Source: Oscillibacter sp. (GTDB lineage Bacteria; Bacillota; Clostridia; Oscillospirales; Oscillospiraceae). Taken from it: DNA of 17,737 nucleotides. The notes under the pieces are model-generated. The model was given only the letters and a program-made list of their open reading frames with translations, ran no database searches and was not told the DNA's origin. Position numbers and translations under genes: made by a program. This document shows positions 8,535-15,765 of this stretch, in pieces (positions within the stretch are counted from its first letter, which is position 1; each line of letters begins with the position of its first letter). The stretch covers positions 1-17,737 of the forward strand of contig JAAWIL010000023.1 in assembly GCA_022796315.1 (NCBI GenBank), written 5' to 3'.

Positions 8535-9101
8535 ATGAGAAAGCAATGGGACATGGCGAAGAAGCTCTATACCCTCTGCGTTCTGGCTGACGATACCCCC
8601 GGTATCCTCAGCCAGGTGGCCCGGCTCTTCTCCCGCAAGGGCTACAACATTGAGTCCATCGTCACCGGGGCCACGGACCGGCCCCACACCGCGCGTCTTT
8701 CCATCAACATCCTGGCGGACGAGCTGGTGGTGAACCAGCTGGCCACCCAGTGCCGGCGGATTCTGGGGGTCCAGGCGGTGAAGATTCTGGACGAGGAGAC
8801 CTGCGTCCGCCGGGAGATCGCCCTGATTAAGGTCCGGGCGGCGGACCACGGGTCCAGGGATGAGATCATCCAGCTGACCAACATCTTCCGGGGCCACATT
8901 ATGGACGTGGACCGGGAGTCCCTGACCGTCTGGGTCTTTGGCACCCAGAGCAAGAACGCGGCGCTGATCCAGATGCTGGAGGACTTTGGCATTCTGGAGA
9001 TCGCCACCACCGGTACGATCGCCATTGAACGCGGGCGTAGCACGATATATGACGACAACAAATTGAAGGAGGAATATAACTATGGCAAACATGTACTATG
9101 A
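8535..9101 (+). CDS. ilvN: Acetolactate synthase, small (regulatory) subunit
   Basis: The 188-aa product carries an N-terminal ACT domain (about residues 11-82: LYTLCVLADDTPGILSQVAR, then GYNIESIVTG) and a C-terminal ALS small-subunit domain (about 90-165, REIALIKVRA onward). The family activates IlvB and mediates feedback inhibition, usually by valine binding at the ACT interface. AAGGAGG at 8519-8525 lies 9 nt before ATG and inside the end of ilvB. The gene starts 2 nt after ilvB and overlaps ilvC by 20 nt, so the operon is tightly coupled. The C-terminus runs about 20 residues past the domain (DDNKLKEEYNYGKHVL), a length forced by the overlap. Confidence 0.95.
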   Translation: MRKQWDMAKKLYTLCVLADDTPGILSQVARLFSRKGYNIESIVTGATDRPHTARLSINILADELVVNQLATQCRRILGVQAVKILDEETCVRREIALIKVRAADHGSRDEIIQLTNIFRGHIMDVDRESLTVWVFGTQSKNAALIQMLEDFGILEIATTGTIAIERGRSTIYDDNKLKEEYNYGKHVL

Positions 9102-10101
9102 GAAGGACTGTGACCTGGGCAAGCTGGACGGGAAGAAGATCGCCATCATCGGCTACGGCTCCCAGGGCCATGCCCACGCTTTGAACCTGAAGGACTCCGG
9201 CTGCGACGTCTGTGTGGGCCTGCGGAGCGGAAGCCGTAACTGGGAGGCCGCCGAGCAGGCCGGGCTGAAGGTTCGGACCATCTCCGAGGCCGCCCAGTGG
9301 AGCGACATCGTCATGATTCTGATCAATGACGAGGTCCAGGCCGAGGTCTACCAGCAGGAGATCGCCCCCTACCTGGAAGCCGGCAATGTGCTGATGTTTG
9401 CCCACGGCTTCAACATCCACTTCAAGCAGATTGTGCCCCCTAAGGACGTAGACGTCATCATGATCGCTCCCAAAGGCCCCGGACACACCGTCCGCTCCCT
9501 CTATACCGGCGGCAAGGGCGTGCCCTGCCTGCTGGCCGTGGAGCAGGACGCCACCGGCAAGGCCCACGACATCGGCCTGGCCTATGCGGCGGGCATCGGC
9601 GGCGCCCGGGGCGGCGTGATGGAGACCACCTTCCAGGATGAGACCGAGACGGACCTCTTCGGCGAGCAGGCCATCCTCTGCGGCGGCGTGGTGGAGCTGA
9701 TGAAGCTGGGCTTCGAGACCCTGGTAGAGGCCGGTTACGCTCCGGAGAACGCCTACTTCGAGTGCATCCACGAGATGAAGCTCATCATTGACCTCATCAA
9801 CAAGGGCGGCGTGGCCATGATGAACTACTCCATCTCCGACACCGCCGAGTACGGAGAGTACGTCTCCGGCTCCCGGATTCTGCCCTATGAGGAGACCAAG
9901 AGGAACATGAAGGCCGTGCTGGCGGACATCCAGGACGGCGTGTTCGCCGGGAAGTGGATTGCCGAGAACAAGAACGGCCGGACCTTCTTCAACGCCAAGC
10001 GCCGCCAGCTGGCCAACCATCCCATGGAGGTTGTGGGCGCGGAGCTGCGGCGCAATATGCTCTGGGGCGACGATGTGGACCCCGATACCGCCTCGAACTG
10101 A
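9082..10101 (+). CDS. ilvC: Ketol-acid reductoisomerase (class I)
   Basis: The 339-aa length is that of the short class I enzyme. The Rossmann motif GYGSQGHAHALNLKDSG begins at residue 24. The following loop VGLRSGSRNW carries Arg and Ser residues that usually favour NADPH. The metal site includes D191 and E195 in DETETDLFGEQ. The C-terminal knotted domain contains MMNYSISDTAEYG. It converts acetolactate and acetohydroxybutyrate to the dihydroxy acids. AAGGAGG at 9066-9072 lies inside ilvN, 9 nt before ATG; the start is 20 nt before the ilvN stop. Cofactor choice is inferred from the loop only. Confidence 0.98.
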   Translation: MANMYYEKDCDLGKLDGKKIAIIGYGSQGHAHALNLKDSGCDVCVGLRSGSRNWEAAEQAGLKVRTISEAAQWSDIVMILINDEVQAEVYQQEIAPYLEAGNVLMFAHGFNIHFKQIVPPKDVDVIMIAPKGPGHTVRSLYTGGKGVPCLLAVEQDATGKAHDIGLAYAAGIGGARGGVMETTFQDETETDLFGEQAILCGGVVELMKLGFETLVEAGYAPENAYFECIHEMKLIIDLINKGGVAMMNYSISDTAEYGEYVSGSRILPYEETKRNMKAVLADIQDGVFAGKWIAENKNGRTFFNAKRRQLANHPMEVVGAELRRNMLWGDDVDPDTASN

Positions 10102-10115
10102 GAGGAGGAGTTTTC

Positions 10116-11777
10116 TTGAGAAGTGACGTCATCAAACGGGGAATGCCGGCGGCGCCCAACCGCTCTCTGCTGTACGCCCTGGGCTACACCAAGGAGGAGC
10201 TGGAGCGCCCCCTGATCGGCGTGGTCTGCTCCTATAACGAGATCGTCCCCGGCCATATGAACCTGGACAAGATTGCCGAGGCGGTGAAGGCCGGCGTCCG
10301 GGCCGCCGGCGGCACCCCGGTGGAGTTCCCGGCCATCGCCGTCTGCGACGGCATCGCCATGGGCCACGTGGGCATGAAGTACTCCCTGGTGACCCGGGAG
10401 CTGATCGCCGACTCCACCGAGGCCATGGCCATGGCCCACCAGTTTGACGGCCTGGTGATGATTCCCAACTGTGACAAGAACGTGCCGGGCCTCCTGATGG
10501 CGGCGGCGCGGGTCAACATCCCCACCATCTTCGTCTCCGGCGGTCCCATGCTGACGGGCACCTTGAACGACGGCCGCCGCACCTGCGTCAGCCACATGTT
10601 CGAGGCCGTGGGCGCCTACTACGCCGGAAAGCTGGACGAGGCCGGGGTAGAGGAGTACGAGTACAACGCCTGTCCCACCTGCGGCTCCTGCTCCGGCATG
10701 TACACGGCCAACTCCATGAACTGCCTGACGGAGGCCATCGGCATGGCCCTCCGGGGCAACGGCACCATCCCGGCGGTGTACTCCGCCCGGCTGCGCCTGG
10801 CCAAGCACGCCGGCATGAAGATCATGGAGCTGGTGGAGCGGGACATCAAGCCCCGGGATATCATGACCGAGGCCGCCTTCCACAACGCCGAAACCGTGGA
10901 CATGGCCCTGGGCTGCTCCACCAACACCATGCTCCACCTGCCCGCCATCGCCCACGAGTGCGGCATTGAGCTGAGCTTTGACATGTCCAACGAGATCTCC
11001 GAAAAGACGCCCAACCTCTGCCACCTGGCCCCCGCCGGTTTTACCTACATGGAGGACCTGGAGCGGGCCGGCGGCGTGTATGCCGTCATGGCGGAGCTCT
11101 GTAAAGCAAATCTCCTGGACACCTCTTTGCTGACCTGCACCGGCAGGACAGTGGCGGAGAATTTGGAGGGCGTGGTGAATCGGAATCCGGAGGTGATCCG
11201 GCCCCTGGAGAATCCCTACTCCCGGACCGGCGGCATCGCCGTGCTGAGGGGGAACATCGCCCCCGACGGCTGCGTGGTGAAGCAGGCCGCCGTGGCGCCG
11301 GAGATGATGGTCCACACCGGCCCCGCCCGGGTCTTCGACGGGGAGGATGAGGCCATTGCCGCCATCTATGATGGAAAGATCCGTAAGGGCGACGTCGTTG
11401 TGATCCGCTACGAGGGCCCCAGAGGCGGCCCTGGAATGCGTGAGATGCTGAACCCCACCTCTGCCATCGCGGGCATGGGGCTGGACAAGGACGTGGCCCT
11501 CATTACCGACGGCCGCTTCTCCGGCGCCACCCGGGGGGCCTCCATCGGCCACGTCTCCCCGGAGGCGGCCTCCGGCGGTCCGATCGGCCTGGTGGAGGAG
11601 GGGGACATCCTCTCGATTGACATCCCCAACCATACCATCACGTTGCAGGTGGACGAGGAGACCCTGGCGGCGCGGAGGGCCCGGTGGGTCTGCCCGGAGC
11701 CCCGGGTGAAAACCGGCTACCTGGCCCGGTACGCCAAGCAGGTTTCCTCCGCCGACCGGGGCGCGGTGTTAGAGTGA
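10116..11777 (+). CDS. ilvD: Dihydroxy-acid dehydratase
   Basis: The enzyme dehydrates dihydroxy acids to 2-oxoisovalerate and 3-methyl-2-oxopentanoate. The 553-aa product starts at TTG 10116, chosen because AGGAGG at 10103-10108 lies 7 nt upstream and the next residues (RSDVIKRGMPAAPNRSLLYA) match family N-termini. Cluster and active-site blocks are present: NCDKNVPG with C119, CPTCGSCSGMYTANSMNC with C186, C189 and C192, and GRFSGATRGASIGHVSPEAA. At the position where [2Fe-2S] members have PCN, this protein has VPGH. The missing Cys suggests the oxygen-sensitive [4Fe-4S] type, as in E. coli IlvD. It lies 14 nt after ilvC. Confidence 0.97.
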   Translation: MRSDVIKRGMPAAPNRSLLYALGYTKEELERPLIGVVCSYNEIVPGHMNLDKIAEAVKAGVRAAGGTPVEFPAIAVCDGIAMGHVGMKYSLVTRELIADSTEAMAMAHQFDGLVMIPNCDKNVPGLLMAAARVNIPTIFVSGGPMLTGTLNDGRRTCVSHMFEAVGAYYAGKLDEAGVEEYEYNACPTCGSCSGMYTANSMNCLTEAIGMALRGNGTIPAVYSARLRLAKHAGMKIMELVERDIKPRDIMTEAAFHNAETVDMALGCSTNTMLHLPAIAHECGIELSFDMSNEISEKTPNLCHLAPAGFTYMEDLERAGGVYAVMAELCKANLLDTSLLTCTGRTVAENLEGVVNRNPEVIRPLENPYSRTGGIAVLRGNIAPDGCVVKQAAVAPEMMVHTGPARVFDGEDEAIAAIYDGKIRKGDVVVIRYEGPRGGPGMREMLNPTSAIAGMGLDKDVALITDGRFSGATRGASIGHVSPEAASGGPIGLVEEGDILSIDIPNHTITLQVDEETLAARRARWVCPEPRVKTGYLARYAKQVSSADRGAVLE

Positions 11778-11802
11778 TGGATATCTGAAAGGAGGCGGCG
11801 CG

Positions 11803-13113
11803 ATGTATCGGGCGCTTTCCCATCTGCTGCTGTACAGCGACCTGGGAGAGGACGAGATCCTGGTCCGCTTGGCGGAGCTCTTCCGGGACTGGGAGCGGGG
11901 GGAGGACCGGGACGTTCTGGTGGGCCGGGTCTACGCCCAGGTCAAGCGTCTGCTGGATCTGGCTACGGCCTGCGGCTTTGACGAGAACCTGTGGCAGTGC
12001 TATCTCACCTGGCTGCTGATGACCAACCACAACTCCTTCACCCAGACCTGCGAGCGGGTGGGTCCCGGAGTGGGCAGTGTGAACCACTTTGCAAAAAACG
12101 ACTTCGCCGTCTTCCGCCGCCTGATGGACTTCGACTTCACCCCCTTGGAGCGAGACCTGGGCATTGACTGCTTCTCCGTCCTCTGCCGCTACCAGGCCAT
12201 CCCCAAGCGGGAGCGAACTTACAACCGGGATATCAGCCGTCAGGTTCTGGCTCTGCGCCGGGTTCTGGCGGAGACCCGGAATGTGGAGGAGATGTTTCAG
12301 GCCGTGACGGACTACTACCGCCGGTACGGCTACGGCCTATTCGCCATGAACCGGGCCTTCCGGGTCCGGCGGGCAGGGGAGGGCGTGGAGTTCCTGCCCA
12401 TCAGCAACACGGATCAGGTGCTGCTGGAGGACCTCCTGGGCTGTGAGCAGCAGAAGCGGGCGCTTCGGAGCAACACGGAGGCCTTCCTCCAGGGAAAGCG
12501 GGCCAACAATGTGCTGCTCTATGGCGATGCCGGCACCGGGAAGTCCACCAGCGTCAAGGCCCTCATCAACGAGTACTATGACCGGGGCCTGCGGATGATC
12601 GAACTCTATAAGCACCAATTTCAGGATTTGTCCGCGGTTCTGGCCCAGATCAAGAACCGGAATTACCGTTTCATCCTCTTTATGGACGACCTGTCCTTTG
12701 AGGAGAACGAGGTGGAGTACAAGTTCTTAAAAGCGGTCATCGAGGGCGGCGTGGAGACCCGGCCGGACAATGTGCTGATCTACGCCACCTCCAACCGCCG
12801 GAATCTGGTCCGGGAGACCTGGAATGACCGGACGGACATGGAGCACCACGGCGACCTCCACCGCTCTGACACGGTAGAGGAGAAGATGTCCCTGTCGGCC
12901 CGGTTCGGCGTGACCATCCACTTCAGCGCACCGACGCAGAAGGAGTACCACGCCATCGTCAAGGCCCTGGCCCAACGGCGGGGAATCCAGCTGGAGGAGG
13001 CGGAGCTGCTGACCAGGGCCAACGCCTGGGAGATCCGCCATAAGGGTTTTTCCGGCCGGGCGGCCCAGCAGTTCATCGACTACCTGGAGGCCGAATATAG
13101 TCAACACACTTGA
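11803..13113 (+). CDS. DUF815 family AAA+ ATPase
   Basis: The 436-aa product has a divergent helical N-terminal half and a C-terminal ATPase. The Walker A motif GDAGTGKS has K247. Walker B is FILFMDDLSFE, with D295 and D296. The ATPase half also has YATSNRRNLVRETW, a sensor-like Asn/Arg region, and LSARFGVTIHFSAP. This arrangement matches DUF815, ATPases of unknown substrate found in many bacteria. AAAGGAGG lies 7 nt before ATG. It starts 25 nt after ilvD with no terminator between, so it should be carried on the ilv transcript. Nothing in the protein links it to amino-acid synthesis, and co-expression may be incidental. Confidence 0.92.
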   Translation: MYRALSHLLLYSDLGEDEILVRLAELFRDWERGEDRDVLVGRVYAQVKRLLDLATACGFDENLWQCYLTWLLMTNHNSFTQTCERVGPGVGSVNHFAKNDFAVFRRLMDFDFTPLERDLGIDCFSVLCRYQAIPKRERTYNRDISRQVLALRRVLAETRNVEEMFQAVTDYYRRYGYGLFAMNRAFRVRRAGEGVEFLPISNTDQVLLEDLLGCEQQKRALRSNTEAFLQGKRANNVLLYGDAGTGKSTSVKALINEYYDRGLRMIELYKHQFQDLSAVLAQIKNRNYRFILFMDDLSFEENEVEYKFLKAVIEGGVETRPDNVLIYATSNRRNLVRETWNDRTDMEHHGDLHRSDTVEEKMSLSARFGVTIHFSAPTQKEYHAIVKALAQRRGIQLEEAELLTRANAWEIRHKGFSGRAAQQFIDYLEAEYSQHT

Positions 13114-13149
13114 ACTCGGCAACCCGATTTTCAAAGCGGGCACAGCCCG

Positions 13150-13175
13150 CGGCACATAGCATGTGCCGTGTTTTT
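13150..13175 (+). terminator. Terminator of the ilv-DUF815 operon
   Basis: CGGCACAT (13150-13157) pairs perfectly with ATGTGCCG (13161-13168) around AGC, followed by TGTTTTT. A smaller stem, GCGGGC with GCCCGC, lies directly upstream. Confidence 0.88.
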
Positions 13176-13315
13176 CCGAGGAAGTTCACCGTCAGGCCGT
13201 TTCACGCCCTCAGGGGCATCTATGCGCCCCTGGGCTGAAAAGAAGCCATTGCTCCTTTTCAACTGCGGTGACTGTAGCCGTCGGGGTGCGGGCAGAGGGC
13301 GAAGAAAGCAAAACG
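13176..13315. other. Spacer between convergent transcription units
   Basis: No coding frame is supported here. One stem is clear: CAGGGGC (13211-13217) with GCCCCTG (13226-13232), extended by GCC/GGC outside. A weaker GAAAAG/CTTTTC pair lies at 13237-13260. Neither is followed by a T-run on either strand. Confidence 0.4.
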
Positions 13316-13344
13316 AGAGCGGCGCTGCGTAGCAGCGCCGCTCT
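13316..13344 (-). terminator. Terminator of the SLH-protein gene
   Basis: AGAGCGGCGCTGC (13316-13328) pairs perfectly with GCAGCGCCGCTCT (13332-13344), 13 bp with a 3-nt loop. Read on the minus strand, the stem is followed by CGTTTTGCTTTCTTC. It lies 38 nt past the stop of the minus-strand gene. Confidence 0.88.
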
Positions 13345-13382
13345 GATTCATAACAGTTCCGACAACGCTGGAACTGCCTGGA

Positions 13383-14840
13383 TTATACAACCCCGACAGA
13401 GACAATCGCCGTGGGGCCGTCGGCTCCGCCGATGAGGATGGGGAACTGACTGAGGTCCGCGGGATAGGTGACCTTCACGGCGCTGCCGGAGGCGTTGACT
13501 GCCAGGTCCATCTCAAGGTCCATACCAAGGCTCATGGCAAGCTGGTTCTCCGCGTCTTCCTCCAGGTCCATGCTCATGTCCATCTCGATGCCGGCAGTGA
13601 CATGTTTCAAATTCCCATTGCTTCCCACTGTGTAGGTATAGGAGCAGTTGGACAGATCCACGGACAGATTGATGTTCTCCAGATAGCCCTCGGAGAGCGT
13701 GTCCAGAGCGCCGCCCATCATCCCGAAGAGATCATGGATCATCCCGCCAAAGGCGCTGTTCAGGGCCAGGGTGTACACGGTGTCCCCGCCGGAGCGGCTG
13801 GAGGTGATGGTGTCAATGAAGGGCAGCATGGAGGCGCTCATCTGGCCGGTTCCGGCCTCCAGGAGTTCCTGGTAGGAGGCCAGGATGCTGTCCAGCTCCT
13901 CGCTTACGTCGGTCTTGTAGGAGCTGCCGTTCTGGCGGGAGTACATCCAGCCGTCCTTCAGCCACATTCCGATATCAATGGACTCACCCATGGCGGAGCC
14001 CGTCATGGTGACGGCCATCTGGGGCTTCTCGTCCAGAACCATCTGGATTCGGCCCTGGTAAGTGATGGGCATGGTCTCACCCTGGTTCAGGGGCTCGCCG
14101 TCCACAACGCCGGTGAGAGACATCGCGACCTCCGCCTTGGCGTCCATATGGACATCCAGGGCGCTGCCAAGGTTGGCGGAATAGGCCATCAGGGCCCGGT
14201 AGGTCTCAATCTTGCTGGTGATGGGCTTGGCGGCGGAGGCGTCAACGGCTCCGCTTTTGATGAGGCTGTCCAGCAGGTAGGTGCTGCCGTCCTTGAGGTC
14301 GCAGCCCAGGGCCTGATAGGTGACGGCGGCCAGATCGTCCCGCAGGAAGGTGCCGGAGAATACGGAGGGATCAAAGAGCCCCTTGGCGGCGGCAAAGCCG
14401 GCGGCGTCCTCGTACTGGAAGTCCTGGCCGTCCTGGTATCCCAGGGCGCGCAGCAGGAACACCACATAGCTCTGGGCCGTGCAGGGCCGGGAGGCGCCGA
14501 AGGCGGTCTCAGAGACGCCATTGGAAATGCCGTTGGTGTACAGCCAGGCCACATAGGGTGCGGCGGTGCCGCCCACATCGGTGAAGGGATGGGTGATCTC
14601 CTTGGAGGCGTACTTGGCGGCGGCCTCCTCCTCGGCGCCGTAGAGGCGGACCAGCATGATGGCGGCCTCGGAGCGGGTGGGGGCGCGGTCCAGGGCATAG
14701 CCGCCGGAGGCGGTTCCCCGGAACATGCCGATAGCGGCCAGATCCTCCGCCGCCGCGTCAAAGTCAGAGGCGGACGCGCTGACGCAGAGGGCTGCCGTCA
14801 GCAGCAGCGTGGTGAACAGGATGGTGAGAAAGCGCTTCAT
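13383..14840 (-). CDS. Secreted S-layer homology (SLH) domain protein
   Basis: The 485-aa product has a signal peptide (MKRFLTILFTTLLLTAALCV, likely cut after SASA) and two clear SLH repeats: about residues 27-68 (AIGMFRGTASGGYAL, then TRSEAAIMLVRLYG) and 86-135 (FTDVGGTAAPYVAWLYTNGI). A degenerate third covers about 140-180. SLH domains usually anchor proteins to cell-wall polysaccharide. Residues 205-460 form a beta-rich region rich in Met, Gly and Ser that resembles the LppX/DUF6612-like lipoprotein fold, an uncertain call. The last residues, ILIGGADGPTAIVSVGVV, contain a striking motif discussed under findings. The start at 14840 is set by AAAGGAG just upstream and by the signal peptide; upstream in-frame codons are spurious. 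Confidence 0.9.
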   Translation of the reverse strand: MKRFLTILFTTLLLTAALCVSASASDFDAAAEDLAAIGMFRGTASGGYALDRAPTRSEAAIMLVRLYGAEEEAAAKYASKEITHPFTDVGGTAAPYVAWLYTNGISNGVSETAFGASRPCTAQSYVVFLLRALGYQDGQDFQYEDAAGFAAAKGLFDPSVFSGTFLRDDLAAVTYQALGCDLKDGSTYLLDSLIKSGAVDASAAKPITSKIETYRALMAYSANLGSALDVHMDAKAEVAMSLTGVVDGEPLNQGETMPITYQGRIQMVLDEKPQMAVTMTGSAMGESIDIGMWLKDGWMYSRQNGSSYKTDVSEELDSILASYQELLEAGTGQMSASMLPFIDTITSSRSGGDTVYTLALNSAFGGMIHDLFGMMGGALDTLSEGYLENINLSVDLSNCSYTYTVGSNGNLKHVTAGIEMDMSMDLEEDAENQLAMSLGMDLEMDLAVNASGSAVKVTYPADLSQFPILIGGADGPTAIVSVGVV

Positions 14841-14874
14841 AGGGACACTCCTTTCACAGAAACAGATTATTTTC

Positions 14875-14903
14875 ATTATATACCTTTTCAGAATCAGCGT
14901 CAA
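14875..14903 (-). promoter_or_regulatory. Promoter of the SLH-protein gene
   Basis: On the minus strand, TTGACG (14903-14898) and TATAAT (14880-14875) are separated by exactly 17 bp, about 35 nt before the ATG. Confidence 0.88.
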
Positions 14904-14961
14904 GCGTGGCAAAGTTCCTTTTGCGCGGCGCTTTTCGTTGGAACTCTTGCGAATTTTTTGG

Positions 14962-14990
14962 TTGAACCGGGGAGTTTTCCATGATATCAT
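14962..14990 (+). promoter_or_regulatory. Promoter of the 103-aa protein gene
   Basis: TTGAAC at 14962-14967 and TATCAT at 14985-14990 are separated by exactly 17 bp, about 30 nt before the ATG at 15021. It diverges from the SLH-gene promoter. Confidence 0.65.
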
Positions 14991-15020
14991 CAGAAAAAAG
15001 TTGGAGTGCGGGAAGAGCCT

Positions 15021-15332
15021 ATGAAAAATGTGTTATTAAGCGCGGACAGCGAAATCAGCGTGTTCCGCGTTCCGGATGAAGTGGCGGAGAACCTGGAACA
15101 ATACTGTTTGGAGTTCTGCGGTCACTGGCTGCATGAGAGTCCCGACGCAGCGGGCTATCGTGTGAAAACGGGCAATATGACCGTCGTATCTTATTCGGAA
15201 AAAGATTTTATAACCTATTTGAATCAATACATCTGTGAGGAACCGTCGGTCCTGATTGCGACACTTGCCGGCGTCTTTGAAGAGGAGCACCTGCCGAAAG
15301 AATATATCGGGCTGCCATATTTCAACTTCTGA
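15021..15332 (+). CDS. Unrecognised 103-aa protein
   Basis: The product starts MKNVLLSADSEISVFRVPDE and ends EYIGLPYFNF. ATG 15021 is chosen; a GTG at 15006 in the same frame would lie at an unlikely distance from any ribosome site. The site before ATG (GGAAGAG) is weak. The protein is acidic and soluble, with HWLHESPDAAGYRV in the middle, and no signal peptide or known catalytic motif. Its codons are AT-richer than those of the ilv genes. I recall similar anonymous proteins in gut Clostridia but no named family. It is monocistronic or leads into the XRE gene 202 nt downstream; no clear terminator separates them. Confidence 0.65.
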   Translation: MKNVLLSADSEISVFRVPDEVAENLEQYCLEFCGHWLHESPDAAGYRVKTGNMTVVSYSEKDFITYLNQYICEEPSVLIATLAGVFEEEHLPKEYIGLPYFNF

Positions 15333-15534
15333 CAAAGGATTTTGCCGGAAGGCGTTCCATGAGGGGCCACTGCCCGCGCTGTAGTTTGGTGAGGAATTTA
15401 AAAACAGGACGCTCCACGGCGCGAAAGGAAGCACTCGGAGGGGCCGGAGGCTCCCCGGAAGAATGTGCATCCGAATGGATGAAAAACAACGGGTGAAATG
15501 TTCCCGATTGGTAGCATCAAAGGGAGGTGATGAA

Positions 15535-15765
15535 ATGCACTTTCAGCGGTTGGAGGATTTGCGGGTCGATCATGACCGGACGCAGGTCCAGATTGCGCAC
15601 TACCTGAATATGGGCAGAAATGTCTATTGGCGTTATGAGAAGGGCATCCGGGAGATTCCCACGTGGGCGGTGGTGAAGCTGGCGGACTACTATCAGGTCA
15701 GCACGGACTATCTCCTGGGCCGCACCGACGATCCGGCGCCTCCGCCGCCCGCCCGGCCCCGATGA
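15535..15765 (+). CDS. Small XRE-type helix-turn-helix regulator
   Basis: The 76-aa product is essentially one HTH domain: MHFQRLEDLRVDHDRTQVQI, then AHYLNMGRNVYWRYEKGIRE, then PTWAVVKLADYYQVSTDYLLG. The pattern of Q in helix 2, Y-x-x-Y-E-x-G after the recognition helix, and DYLLGRTDD at the end is typical of Cro/CI-like regulators. ATG 15535 follows AGGGAGGTGAT with a 7-nt gap; an upstream in-frame ATG at 15463 lacks a good site. A Pro-rich tail (APPPPARPR) follows the domain. Its stop overlaps the comEC start in an ATGA, suggesting translational coupling. Whether it controls comEC is inference. Confidence 0.88.
   Translation: MHFQRLEDLRVDHDRTQVQIAHYLNMGRNVYWRYEKGIREIPTWAVVKLADYYQVSTDYLLGRTDDPAPPPPARPR

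Noticed and set aside
9885..11633. 582-codon open frame on the minus strand
   Set aside because: It is antisense to ilvC and ilvD, and its composition (Gly, Val, His, Leu) is typical of a shadow frame.
13602..14984. 460-codon open frame on the plus strand
   Set aside because: It is antisense to the SLH protein, which has a signal peptide, SLH repeats, promoter and terminator. The plus-strand product is Gly/His/Val-rich shadow sequence.
15463..15534. Longer N-terminus for the XRE regulator
   Set aside because: ATG 15463 lacks a spaced ribosome site, while AGGGAGGTGAT before 15535 is near-ideal and the HTH domain starts there.
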